A stretch of 64,000 nt of DNA from Terriglobus sp. RCC_193 (lineage in GTDB: Bacteria > Acidobacteriota > Terriglobia > Terriglobales > Acidobacteriaceae): positions 1,618,037 through 1,682,036 of the forward strand of contig NZ_JBFUPK010000002.1 in assembly GCF_041355105.1 (NCBI RefSeq), read 5' to 3'. Under the pieces are notes generated by a model that worked only from the letters and a program-made list of their open reading frames with translations, ran no database searches and was not told the origin of the DNA. Shown here in pieces: positions 1-7,555 of the stretch (its first letter is position 1; every line of letters begins with the position of its first letter). Position numbers and translations under genes: made by a program.

Positions 1-82
1 CGTGATCGGCAAGGAAGTCTTCCAGCGCACGCGCAACCACTTCCGGCGACTGATCTTCCACTGTGCGTGAAGATGCCAATGC
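1..82 (-). other. edge sequence, possible coding fragment
   Basis: The first 82 bases lie after the stop of the yfiT-like gene. On the minus strand they stay open and would read as an acidic helix-like stretch (VEDQSPEVVARALEDF), in the same frame as the upstream gene. On the plus strand another frame is open until a TGA at 68-70. Neither has a clear start with a ribosome binding site. A gene beyond the window edge is possible, but its strand cannot be settled from 82 bases. Confidence 0.15.
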
Positions 83-640
83 TTACCAGCCTTTGGCGTG
101 TCGCAGCGAAGTGATGTGTGCCAGGTGATGTCGACTGTGCCAGTCGTACATCAGTACGGCAGTTTGCAGGGTAAGCGGGCCATGTTCCGGATGCACAAAG
201 GTGCGTTGCCATTGCTCGTCATTCAGGGAACGCAGCATCATTACCCAGCGCGCGTGCAGTGCCTCAATAAGTTGTAGGGACCATTCCACCGGCGCGTTCT
301 TGCCGTCCTGTAACTCAGCCCAGAGGGCTTCCTCGTATGTCCTGATCACGGGAGCGTCTTCCGTCAGTGCGAGCTTCATTCGGATGTAGGCATTCATGTG
401 CGAATCGGCTATGTGATGCACTGTCTGCCGCAACGTCCATCCGCCTTCACGATACGGTGTGGCAAGTTGTGCATCATTCAGGTTTGCGACTGCGTTGCGA
501 AGCTGCTGGGGTAGTTCTTCCAGTGTCTTGCGGCCGTTGTTGATAGCAACCGTGTCGACGACCGAAGGCTTGTGGAATCGACCCACGGGATAGCGTGGAT
601 CGCTGGATGGCTGCGTTTGGTTATCGGTTGTCATCCTCAT
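83..640 (-). CDS. yfiT: YfiT-like DinB-fold metal-dependent protein
   Basis: About 185 residues, the usual length for the YfiT / DinB_2 family of four-helix-bundle metal proteins, several of which are thiol-S-transferases (bacillithiol transferases in Firmicutes). The N-terminal RYPVGRF, the TPYREGGWTLRQTVHHIADS block (His75-His76, His81) and the C-terminal WHSRHHLAH (His168, His171-172, His175) supply the expected metal-binding histidines. The actual thiol substrate in this organism is unknown. The longer frame to 706 has an unlikely N-terminus. ATG at 640 or 634 fits the family start, and neither has a strong SD. It is divergent from tldD with about 35 bp between starts, so each promoter probably overlaps the neighbouring gene. 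Confidence 0.88.
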   Translation of the reverse strand: MRMTTDNQTQPSSDPRYPVGRFHKPSVVDTVAINNGRKTLEELPQQLRNAVANLNDAQLATPYREGGWTLRQTVHHIADSHMNAYIRMKLALTEDAPVIRTYEEALWAELQDGKNAPVEWSLQLIEALHARWVMMLRSLNDEQWQRTFVHPEHGPLTLQTAVLMYDWHSRHHLAHITSLRHAKGW

Positions 641-675
641 GAACCTAGCACACAGAGGCGTAGAATCAAGACAGA

Positions 676-2130
676 ATGAGTAGCCTGGCCGCCACGCCGT
701 CCGCATCGACTTCTCCTAACTATTTCCAGGCACGCTTCGGTGTCGACCATGCACTTGTGGCGCGCTGTCTTGCCGCTGCGCTGAGTGCTGGTGGCGACTT
801 CGCCGAGCTGTACTTCGAGTCCGTTACGTCGTCCTCTATTGGGATTGATGAGGGGATTGTGAAGTCGGCGAGTCAGGGCCACAGTATGGGTTGTGGCGTG
901 CGCGTGCTCAGCGGCGAGCGCACGGGTTACAGCTATACGGATTCGCTGGAGGAAGAGCGGCTGATCCACGCGGCGAAGACGGCTGCTCTGATTGCCAGCG
1001 GACCGGCGAAGCAACAGGTTGTGCCGTTTGTAGAGACGCAGGTGCATGATCTGTATCCGGTGATTGGGCTGGATGCGGAGATACGCGAGAAGCTGGCATT
1101 AGTGCAGCGTGCCGACAAAGCGGCGCGTGCGTATGACTCGCGCATCACGCAGGTTCGTGCGGGATTCAACGATGAGGTTCGCCATATCTTCATCGCCGCA
1201 AGTGACGGAACATGGGCTGCAGATACGCAGCCTTTGAGCCGGTTTAGTGTTTTTGTGATTGCGAAGGGGGCGGATGGGGTCACCACGCGCGGGTCTGGCG
1301 GAGGTGGGGGCCGTGTCAGGCTGGACTACTACACTACGGAGCGCACACCGGAGCACTATGCGCATCAAGCCGCACGTCAGGCCATCCTGCAGCTGGATGC
1401 GGTGGCCGCGCCGGCGGGCGAGATGGAAGTGGTGCTGGGGCCGGGATGGCCGGGTGTCCTGATCCATGAGGCTGTGGGGCACGGTCTGGAAGCGGACTTC
1501 AACCGGAAGAAACAGTCGGCCTTTGCCGGGCTGATGGGTGAACGTGTTGCTACGGATAAGGTCACCGTGGTGGACAACGGCACGATTGCCAATCGTCGCG
1601 GGTCACTGAACGTGGATGACGAAGGCACACCCACGCGCAACAATGTCCTGATCGAGAAGGGCATCCTGCGGCAGTACATGAGCGATAAGCTGTCGGCGAA
1701 GGTGCTGGGGTTGCAGTCGACGGGCAGCGGGCGGCGCGAGAGCTATGCGTGCGTACCGATGCCGCGTATGACCAACACCTACATGCTGGCAGGTGAGGAT
1801 GATCCCACGGACATCCTGCGGAGTGTGAAGCGCGGGCTGTATGCGGTGAACTTCTCCGGCGGTTCGGTGGACATTACCAATGGCAAGTTCGTATTCGCCG
1901 CCAGCGAAGCCTACCTCATCGAGGACGGCAAGGTGACCGCTCCGGTGAAGGGCGCGATGCTGATCGGCGATGGTGCTACGGCGCTGAAGCATGTGAGCAT
2001 GGTGGGCCATGACCTGGCGCTGGATGAGGGCATTGGTACCTGCGGCAAGCGTGGGCAGGGTGTGCCTGTGGGCGTTGGTATGCCGACGGTGAAGCTGGAC
2101 AAGATGACGGTCGGCGGGACGGGGAACTAA
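676..2130 (+). CDS. tldD: metalloprotease TldD
   Basis: 484 residues, matching TldD of the TldD/TldE (PmbA) zinc metalloprotease. The catalytic HExxxH is visible as IHEAVGHGLE with His264, Glu265 and His268. The glycine-rich RGSGGGGG before it and the GRRESYACVPMPRMTNTYM and CGKRGQGVPVGVGMPT blocks near the C-terminus are typical. In other bacteria the heterodimer cleaves unfolded or modified peptides such as microcin precursors and CcdA. No peptide modification cluster is seen here, so a housekeeping role is more likely. The gene is 2 bp from tldE, which implies one operon. There is no strong SD before the ATG, and the gene diverges from the yfiT-like gene. Confidence 0.95.
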   Translation: MSSLAATPSASTSPNYFQARFGVDHALVARCLAAALSAGGDFAELYFESVTSSSIGIDEGIVKSASQGHSMGCGVRVLSGERTGYSYTDSLEEERLIHAAKTAALIASGPAKQQVVPFVETQVHDLYPVIGLDAEIREKLALVQRADKAARAYDSRITQVRAGFNDEVRHIFIAASDGTWAADTQPLSRFSVFVIAKGADGVTTRGSGGGGGRVRLDYYTTERTPEHYAHQAARQAILQLDAVAAPAGEMEVVLGPGWPGVLIHEAVGHGLEADFNRKKQSAFAGLMGERVATDKVTVVDNGTIANRRGSLNVDDEGTPTRNNVLIEKGILRQYMSDKLSAKVLGLQSTGSGRRESYACVPMPRMTNTYMLAGEDDPTDILRSVKRGLYAVNFSGGSVDITNGKFVFAASEAYLIEDGKVTAPVKGAMLIGDGATALKHVSMVGHDLALDEGIGTCGKRGQGVPVGVGMPTVKLDKMTVGGTGN

Positions 2131-2132
2131 GC

Positions 2133-3512
2133 ATGGCGACGACGAAGCAGGTGAAGCTGGCTCTGGTGCAGGAGATCGTAGATCGGGCATTACACGCTGG
2201 GGCTACGGATGCTGAGGCCGTGGTGGTGGAGGGGGATGAATTCTCCACCAAGGTGCGGCTGGGGCAGGTGGAGACGCTTACGGAGTCGACCTCGCGGGCG
2301 ATTGGGTTGCGGGTGTTTCATGGCCTGCGTACGGCGAGCACCTCTACCAACGACCTGAGTGAGGAGAGTCTCAAGCGGTTGGTAAGCGGTGCGGTGGAGT
2401 TGGCCCGCATCACCGAGGAGGACCCGTTTGCGGGACTGCCAGATGCGAGTGAGTACGCGACTGTGCGCAATGCGGATGGTCTGCACATCTACTTCGAGGA
2501 TGTGTACAAGCTGGCTGCTGCGGAACGTATTGAACTGGCGCGCGCGGCGGAGGCTGCAGCGATGGCGGCGGATGTGCGTATCCAGAACAGTGACGGCGGC
2601 ACGTTCTCGGCATCTACTTCGTACAAGGCGATGGCCAACTCGCGCGGGTTTGCCGGTGAGTATCGCAAGAGCTATTGCAGCATTGGCGTTACGGCCATTG
2701 CGCAGGATGCTTCCGGGATGCAGCGCGATGGATGGAGCAGCGGCGCGCGGACGCTGACGAAGCTGGAGTCGCCCGAAGCGGTTGGACAAGAGGCGGCGAA
2801 GCGTGCGGTGCGTCGGCTTGGTGCGCGACGGGTGAAGACGCAGAAGGCCTCGGTGGTGTTCTCGCGGGAGATTGCACGCGGCATCATTGGCGACATCTTC
2901 AACGCGGTGAATGGCGATGCGATTTATCGTCATGCGTCGATGTTCGAGGACAAGCTGGGTGAGCAGATTGCCAGTCCGCTGGTGACTGTTGTGGATGATG
3001 GCACGATGATGCTGGAGCCGATGCTGGGCGGGTTTGGCACGCTGCCGTTCGATGGTGATGGCTTGCCGATGCAGCGTAAGGTGATCGTGGATAAAGGTGT
3101 GTTGCAGACGTATGTGACGAACACGTACACCGCGCGCAAACTGGGCGTGAAGAGTACGGGCAATGCTTCGCGCGGGTTGGCTGGAGCGCCGGGCATTGGT
3201 GCGGGCAACTTCTATCTGCAAGCCGGAACGCAGACGCCGCGAGAGATCATTGCCGAGGTGCAGAACGGGCTTTATGTCACCGAGGTTCTGGGCAGTGGTG
3301 TGAACCTGGTGACAGGCGACTATTCGCAGGGCGCTGCCGGTTTGTGGATTGAGAACGGTGAGTTTACCGGAGCGGTGGAAGAGATCACCATTGCAGGCAA
3401 TCTGAAGGACATGTATCGCAACATTGTTGCCGTCGGAAACGACCTGATTTTTCGCGGTGCTTCAGCTTCTCCATGCTTCCGGGTTGAAGGGATGACGATT
3501 GCAGGGGCATGA
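2133..3512 (+). CDS. tldE: metalloprotease TldE/PmbA
   Basis: 459 residues, collinear with PmbA/TldE, the partner of TldD. As expected it lacks an HExxxH motif. Recognisable blocks are the N-terminal EIVDRALHAGATDAEAV, the middle VVFSREIARGIIGDIFNAVNG, and the C-terminal VLGSGVNLVTGDYSQGAAG followed by GNLKDMYRNIVAVGNDL. The ATG lies 2 bp after the tldD stop, so the two are probably co-translated and assemble as a heterodimer in the cytoplasm. The TGA stop sits inside the first stem of a terminator-like hairpin (3505-3522). Confidence 0.95.
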   Translation: MATTKQVKLALVQEIVDRALHAGATDAEAVVVEGDEFSTKVRLGQVETLTESTSRAIGLRVFHGLRTASTSTNDLSEESLKRLVSGAVELARITEEDPFAGLPDASEYATVRNADGLHIYFEDVYKLAAAERIELARAAEAAAMAADVRIQNSDGGTFSASTSYKAMANSRGFAGEYRKSYCSIGVTAIAQDASGMQRDGWSSGARTLTKLESPEAVGQEAAKRAVRRLGARRVKTQKASVVFSREIARGIIGDIFNAVNGDAIYRHASMFEDKLGEQIASPLVTVVDDGTMMLEPMLGGFGTLPFDGDGLPMQRKVIVDKGVLQTYVTNTYTARKLGVKSTGNASRGLAGAPGIGAGNFYLQAGTQTPREIIAEVQNGLYVTEVLGSGVNLVTGDYSQGAAGLWIENGEFTGAVEEITIAGNLKDMYRNIVAVGNDLIFRGASASPCFRVEGMTIAGA

Positions 3513-3536
3513 GGGTATGCCCTTCCTTTGTTTTCT
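3505..3536 (+). terminator. intrinsic terminator of tldD-tldE
   Basis: GGGCAT (3505-3510) pairs with ATGCCC (3517-3522) around a six-base loop and is followed by the T-rich TTCCTTTGTTTTC. The hairpin overlaps the tldE stop codon. The stem is short (6 bp), so a second GC hairpin at 3630-3650 may act as backup. Confidence 0.6.
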
Positions 3537-3632
3537 AAAATCTTCTTTTGATTGGGGTTAGGGTTTTGGTGTCAGTAAAATCCTCTGCCTGTTGGGGTTA
3601 GGGGCAAAATCGTCTTTCTAAAAGGGTTAGGG
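3537..3632 (+). repeat. three 27-nt interspersed units ending GGGTTAGGG
   Basis: Copies at 3537-3563, 3577-3603 and 3606-3632 share AAAATC-N-TCT, eight variable bases, then GGGTTAGGG. The gaps are 13 and 2 nt, so this is not a regular spacer array. It lies just after tldE. Function unknown. Confidence 0.8.
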
Positions 3633-3655
3633 CCGCGCTTTGCGCGGCCCCTTTG
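3630..3655 (+). terminator. GC-rich hairpin, probable terminator
   Basis: A perfect 9-bp stem GGGCCGCGC / GCGCGGCCC (3630-3638 with 3642-3650) with TTT loop, followed by CTTTGT. The strong stem and short T-run fit a secondary terminator downstream of tldE. It could also be only a repeat palindrome. Confidence 0.5.
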
Positions 3656-3971
3656 TGCTCTAGTTCTATTTTAGTGATTCGCTAGAAATAACCTGCCAAC
3701 TTTATTTGGGTTTGATTTGTTGGGGTTGGGTGGTTTGGGGGCTTGACAGGTACTTCGTACCGTTCTTGACGCCTTCGGCGTGGTGCCAGCCATGGTCTTT
3801 TGTGGGCGCGCGGGGTTTGCTTCATGCTCCTGTTTGTTTTTTTGGCCGCGCGGTTTTCTTGATTGAGGATTCTTACGGCAAGGCTGAAGCCCTGCCCTTC
3901 CGAAAGAAGACGTGCTTTGCGCGTTGGATCGCTCCTTTGGAGCGATGGAGAGCGGCTTTTGCCGCTCTGCC

Positions 3972-4000
3972 CAGGTTAGCTTCGCGAACCTGGGGCACCC
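3972..4000 (+). repeat. REP-like palindrome, GGGGCACCC tail
   Basis: CAGGTT and AACCTG arms around AGCTTCGCG, followed directly by the tail GGGGCACCC. The same hairpin recurs at 17613-17641, and a variant with CCAGGT/ACCTGG arms is at 23414-23443. The tail is identical to that of the ACGTCTC palindromes around the RAYT gene. Confidence 0.75.
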
Positions 4001-4057
4001 GGTTTTGTGGTTGCCGATGCGTTTTGGGTTTTCTGGTGCGTTTGTAGCGGGTGTGAA

Positions 4058-4103
4058 GGAATGCAGGTCTTTCAGCTCCGCTTCGCTTCGTTCAGGATGA
4101 CGG
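4058..4103 (-). repeat. dispersed element AATGCAGGTC...CAGGATGAC
   Basis: One of five copies of an interspersed element that starts AATGCAGGTC (or runs GACCTGCATT on the other strand) and ends TTCAGGATGACGG, with GCTTCGCTTCG in between. Other copies: 17698-17743, 22131-22188, 34796-34839 and 59762-59829. All lie between genes. Confidence 0.75.
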
Positions 4104-4410
4104 TCTGCGACCGTAGGAGCTTCGCTGAATGTCTTCGACCGTGGGAGCTTCTCTGGATGGTCTTTGACCTATGAGCTTCACTGAATAGTCTTCGACTGTT
4201 TGAGCTTTGCTGGGTAACGGTCTTTGGATCGTTGGAGCTTCGCTTTTACGAAGCTGGTTTGGTTTGTGGCTGGAAGGGATCGGCGGCTTTGGCGCGGTGA
4301 AGTGTGTCGGGATTCTTCGCTTTGCTCAGAATGACGGCCTTTGGCCGTATGAGCTTCGCTGAATATTACGGTCTTTGAGCTAGGAGTTTCGCTGGGAATC
4401 TAAGCGACGA

Positions 4411-4499
4411 GAGGTTCGTTCGTGTGAGCTTCGTTCGCGTGAGGTTCGTTCGTGTGAGCTTCGTTTCGCGTGAGGTTCGTTTCGCGTGAGGTTCGTTTA
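4411..4499 (+). repeat. 15-16 nt tandem repeat, six units
   Basis: Units of the form GAGSTTCGTTCGYGT start at 4411, 4426, 4441, 4456, 4472 and 4488. The first three are 15 nt, the next two 16 nt (an extra T), and the last is partial. The array runs into the stop codon of the cytochrome gene (TAA at 4499-4497 on the minus strand). It may have expanded by slippage. Confidence 0.85.
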
Positions 4500-5117
4500 G
4501 TGATGTTGCGATTGCGTGGCAAACTCCGCCGGTGAGGGTAGGTGCCGTGGTGGGGTTCGTGGATACCAGTAGGCTGCGTGGCAGGCTTCACATGCAGTGT
4601 CGAGTTCGGCGCCTGCTGTGAGGATTTCTGCTGTGTTGTGTGTCCGGCTTGCGGTCAGCGCGTGGTTCGCTGCCTCTTCTAAGCGGACTGCTGCAGCACG
4701 GAATTTGGCGGGGTCCGCATCAATGTCTTCCCTGATCTGTGCAGCGGTGCGTGTGCCGGGTGTGTCGGCGTCGGCGAGTTTGCTGTGCGCGTTTGCACCT
4801 ACGGGCAGGCCTGGTGTTTGCAGACGCTTTGCACCCGATACGAGTGACTGCGCGTGTCCTGCAACCTTCTGCCACTCTGCTGCTGTGCGTGGTTGCTTCT
4901 CACGCGTTCCGTGGGCTGTCTCTTCCGTGCCAACAGATTCCCAGAGGGAGTCGGCTGCAGGATCGATGAGCAGATCCATTGTTTGCTGGATGCTGGTCGG
5001 AACAAGTTTGGCTGGCGTGCTCTTTGAGTTCTGCGCGATACCTGCAAGCGCCAGAGTGGCGCCGCAGAGAAGGCTGCCTACCGACAAGTAACGTAACGTA
5101 GACCATTGAGATTTCAT
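4497..5117 (-). CDS. exported c-type cytochrome-like protein
   Basis: 206 residues from the ATG at 5117, preceded by AAGAGA. An upstream in-frame TTG at 5135 is less convincing. The N-terminus has a signal peptide (LRYLSVGSLLCGATLALAG). A single haem-binding CEACHAAYWYP motif (Cys176, Cys179, His180) lies near the C-terminus, the position seen in cytochrome c' type four-helix bundles. It is presumably periplasmic and carries one haem c. The exact family is not certain and redox partners are unknown. The gene is probably last in a minus-strand operon with two DUF6644 membrane proteins, an association that suggests a membrane-linked redox role. The 3' end merges into a tandem repeat. Confidence 0.75.
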   Translation of the reverse strand: MKSQWSTLRYLSVGSLLCGATLALAGIAQNSKSTPAKLVPTSIQQTMDLLIDPAADSLWESVGTEETAHGTREKQPRTAAEWQKVAGHAQSLVSGAKRLQTPGLPVGANAHSKLADADTPGTRTAAQIREDIDADPAKFRAAAVRLEEAANHALTASRTHNTAEILTAGAELDTACEACHAAYWYPRTPPRHLPSPAEFATQSQHH

Positions 5118-5144
5118 GCAGTCTCTTTTCTTCAAATGGAACGT

Positions 5145-5615
5145 TTAGAGCAGACCGATGGCACGGCCAGCAACGCCAACACCAAACCACAATGTGAGCG
5201 ATACCGCACCGGCCAAACGCGACCATAGATTTGCCTGGTGCTTATCGGTGCGCAGAAGTGCCGCGCGATGAAACGTGAAATAGAACAGCAATGCTGCGGC
5301 GAGCAGCAACATCTTCCAGCGAAATGCGGGGCTGTGATAGCACTTGAGCGCTTCTTCTGAGGTAAGTGCGATGCCTGTCACGATCATCACTCCGAGGCTG
5401 GTGAACAGCGTGCGGCTTAACCCACGTGCGATGTTGCGTGCCGATTCTGTTTTGAGAATCAGTCCAAGCAGGCGTAGATCGATTACGAGGACGACACCAC
5501 CCAATACGGCTAATCCAAGCAGGTGAACTGCTTCTACTACGGCAAAGCCCCAGCGCGATTGCTGCATGTACTGGCCGAGCCATGAGTGCGATAGTGCGAC
5601 AAACCACGAAAGCAT
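5145..5615 (-). CDS. DUF6644-like membrane protein
   Basis: 156 residues from the ATG at 5615, which has a clear SD (AAAGGAGAGCCAG). The longer frame to 5711 has a cysteine/histidine-rich, unlikely N-terminus. Four membrane segments are visible: VVEAVHLLGLAVLGGVVLVI, LSRTLFTSLGVMIVTGIAL, MLLLAAALLFYFTFH and LTLWFGVGVAGRAIGLL. It is a tandem paralogue of the next gene (shared EAVHLLGL / ESVHVLAI, DLRLLG / DLRMLG and PAFRWKM / PAFRVKL). Conserved His residues at membrane segments (VHLLG, CYHSPAF, TFHRAAL) would suit haem or metal ligands, but that is inference. Function unknown. Confidence 0.8.
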   Translation of the reverse strand: MLSWFVALSHSWLGQYMQQSRWGFAVVEAVHLLGLAVLGGVVLVIDLRLLGLILKTESARNIARGLSRTLFTSLGVMIVTGIALTSEEALKCYHSPAFRWKMLLLAAALLFYFTFHRAALLRTDKHQANLWSRLAGAVSLTLWFGVGVAGRAIGLL

Positions 5616-5626
5616 CTGGCTCTCCT

Positions 5627-6121
5627 TTAGAAATAAGCAATCATGCGGCCGGCAACGATGATGCCGCTCCACAAGGACAGAGACGCGATGGCCGCAGCAC
5701 GTGCACGCCACGGGGATAACTCAAGTAGCTCCCACTCATGTACGCGGCGATAGATGGTGGTGTGAAAGATAAGTGGGTTTAATCCCACCAGCGCAAGTAG
5801 TACCAGCTTGACGCGAAATGCGGGGTTGCCGTAGTTCTTTGCAGCTTCAGCCCAGAACAGCAGAAACCCTGAAACAAACATGATCGCGAAGCCTGACCAA
5901 GTGAGTGGAAAGACCGTGTGTGCGATCCGGGTTACGGATACGCCACGCAGCACAACGCCGAGCATGCGCAGATCGAGCAATGCGATGGAACCGACGAGCA
6001 GCGTGATGGCAAGCACGTGGACTGACTCAATAACGGAGAACGCATAATCCGATTCGCGGATGTATGTGCCGAACTGCGAGTCATAGAGCAATTGGCATAC
6101 GTGTTGAATGAGATGCGACAA
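5627..6121 (-). CDS. DUF6644-like membrane protein, tandem paralogue
   Basis: 164 residues. The start is a TTG at 6121 with GAGGA six bases upstream. Four membrane segments: SVIESVHVLAITLLVGSIALL, TWSGFAIMFVSGFLLFW, VKLVLLALVGLNPLIFH and ASLSLWSGIIVAGRMIAYF. It lies 11 bp upstream of its paralogue, so the pair probably arose by duplication and may form a heterodimer (inference). It follows a secreted protein gene 70 bp upstream and precedes a c-type cytochrome gene. DUF6644 and DUF6152 genes are commonly seen together, and a DUF6152 gene sits nearby at 7556. Confidence 0.8.
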   Translation of the reverse strand: MSHLIQHVCQLLYDSQFGTYIRESDYAFSVIESVHVLAITLLVGSIALLDLRMLGVVLRGVSVTRIAHTVFPLTWSGFAIMFVSGFLLFWAEAAKNYGNPAFRVKLVLLALVGLNPLIFHTTIYRRVHEWELLELSPWRARAAAIASLSLWSGIIVAGRMIAYF

Positions 6122-6193
6122 GCGACGTCCTCAGGAGTGGGGCGGTCCGCGAGAGTCATATCGATTCTCGCGGACGTTTGTTAGGAAAACTAC

Positions 6194-7078
6194 TTATTCC
6201 GGGATGGACGTAGTTGCAGGATGGTCTTTGTCCGGTGGTGGCGGCAAGGGTGCAAGTTTGCCGTAACCGCGCTGTCCATCAGGGCCAATGGGGCCGGGGC
6301 CGGGACCGATGTGAGGCGCATCTACGTTGTCTTCTGCGCAGGAATATTCACGGATGATCTGACCCGGTTTCCCGGCAAACCATGTGCGCTGATAGTGCAG
6401 GGGTTCCTTATAGAACTTGGGATCTTCGACGATGAGCTCAAGGTGAAGATGCGAGACATCGGGGCGCGTCCAGCGTTCAATGGTGTGTTGCTGGTCGCTG
6501 TGTGGATTTGCATTTTCATCAATCCACGTGCGCTCTTCCTTGAAGGATGTGGAGTCGATGACGAAGGTATCGCCTTCCCACCATCCAATCTCATCGCCAA
6601 AGAACGATGGGTCGGGATCGGGGTCGTGCTTCTTCACATCGAACGGGATCAGGCGATAGGTGGTGTACCAGTACAGGAAGGCGACCTGTGATCTGCCTTG
6701 CAGCAGTTGGAATGCAAGGCCGCTTGCATCGTGCCGTGGAATACCGCCGACGATGCAGAGTGCTTCCGGATCGACGGTGTGTTCTACGTTGTGCTTCAGC
6801 GCAGCCTCGCCCGCTGGTGTGAATGGCAACTTATAGCCGGGATAATCCTTGCCGATGTTACCGCCCGGTTTGTCTTTTCTGTTTGGCACCCAATAACCGG
6901 AAAGATCCGGATGGCCATCGGTAAGTCGCGGTGCTGGCCCTTTAGGTAAGTCTGCTTCATTCACGGCATTGGGGTTCGGTCGCCCGGTGCCCGCTTGTGC
7001 GCTGATTTGCACGCAGGCGGAAGGCAACGCAAGAAGCAGGCTGAGCGTAAGTAGCGCTCGTTTGGCATGGACGTACAC
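6194..7078 (-). CDS. exported protein of unknown function
   Basis: 294 residues from a GTG at 7078 placed just after GAGGAGATCACT, a strong SD. The longer frame to 7141 adds an unlikely cysteine-rich start. A signal peptide (RALLTLSLLLALPSACVQISAQA) is followed by RLTDGHPDLSGYWVPNR, a signature common in exported acidobacterial proteins that often lie next to DUF6152 genes. Other features are GWWEGDTFVIDSTSF, WTRPDVSHLHLEL and a proline-rich end. The molecular function is unknown. It is upstream of the two DUF6644 genes on the same strand, so co-transcription is plausible. Confidence 0.75.
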   Translation of the reverse strand: MYVHAKRALLTLSLLLALPSACVQISAQAGTGRPNPNAVNEADLPKGPAPRLTDGHPDLSGYWVPNRKDKPGGNIGKDYPGYKLPFTPAGEAALKHNVEHTVDPEALCIVGGIPRHDASGLAFQLLQGRSQVAFLYWYTTYRLIPFDVKKHDPDPDPSFFGDEIGWWEGDTFVIDSTSFKEERTWIDENANPHSDQQHTIERWTRPDVSHLHLELIVEDPKFYKEPLHYQRTWFAGKPGQIIREYSCAEDNVDAPHIGPGPGPIGPDGQRGYGKLAPLPPPPDKDHPATTSIPE

Positions 7079-7555
7079 AGTGATCTCCTCGCGACGAAGG
7101 GTATGTGCGGTTCCGCAGTTACACGGAAAGCACAACTTCACTCCGCATAAACAAGCGGACCCGCAAAGGATGTTGGAGAAAGGGATGGACGCAGAAAACT
7201 CTGGTTAGAGAACGCGCACGATCACTCCGCGGATCAGCAGATGTGGCCGGCGGCAACAATTCGCGATCGGGAGTAGATGCATGAAATGAAACATAAGTCA
7301 CATTGCGCGACGCGTCAAGTATTCCGTTGACAGGAAGATAAGTTCCGCTTACATTCAAGCCCATGCACACAAGTTTGCAGGCGCGTTGTTGTAACAAGAT
7401 CACCCTTCGTTGGTGTTGCGCCCACTTGTGCCGGTAGAGTTTCACTCTTAACTCGTAGTCACCTGTCAGGCTCGCACCCGGCACCACTGCCAGCGAGCCT
7501 TTCGTTCGTCTGCGCATTTGTTTTCTCTCACATAACAACCAAGGAGACCTTTGCC
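7079..7555. other. 477-bp divergent intergenic region
   Basis: Lies between the minus-strand exported protein and the DUF6152 gene. It holds a good sigma70-type promoter on the plus strand (7327-7355) and then about 195 nt before the DUF6152 start, a long leader with no clear riboswitch fold by eye. A 148-codon minus-strand frame spans it, but its composition (rich in Arg, Pro, Ser and His, no domain) and its overlap of the SD of the DUF6152 gene argue against coding. Confidence 0.7.
7327..7355 (+). promoter_or_regulatory. sigma70-like promoter upstream of DUF6152 gene
   Basis: TTGACA (7327-7332), a 17-nt spacer, then TACATT (7350-7355). The spacing is ideal and the -35 is a consensus match. 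Transcription would start near 7362 and give a leader of about 190 nt before the ATG at 7556. Confidence 0.55.

Larger units (their letters stand above)
3513..4496. other. gene-free repeat mosaic
   Basis: No coding sequence is credible in these 984 bases. The stretch is built from repeats: three 27-nt units ending GGGTTAGGG (3537-3632), a GC hairpin (3630-3650), a module around TTACGGCAAGGCTGAAG (3873-3914), a REP-like hairpin with GGGGCACCC tail (3972-4000), an AATGCAGGTC...CAGGATGACGG element (4058-4103), imperfect units of about 34 nt containing GAGCTTCGCTGAATG (about 4100-4260), another CTCAGAATGACGG fragment (about 4310-4340), and a 15-16 nt tandem array (4411-4499). Most modules recur at 17.3-18.0 kb. 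Open frames here come from repeat sequence and have no family resemblance. Confidence 0.8.

Noticed and set aside
637-1286. Minus-strand frames within tldD
   Set aside because: Antisense shadows of a well-supported gene; Arg/Thr/Ser-rich and without family resemblance.
2190-3221. 343-codon frame antisense to tldE
   Set aside because: Long open frame caused by high GC; sequence is His/Arg-rich with no domain, and tldE is certain.
3537-3632. CRISPR-like repeat array
   Set aside because: Only three units, with 13- and 2-nt gaps and internal variation, and no cas genes in the window.
3555-3632. Telomere-like TTAGGG repeats
   Set aside because: Each TTAGGG is part of a 27-nt unit and not in tandem; the location is internal and downstream of tldE.
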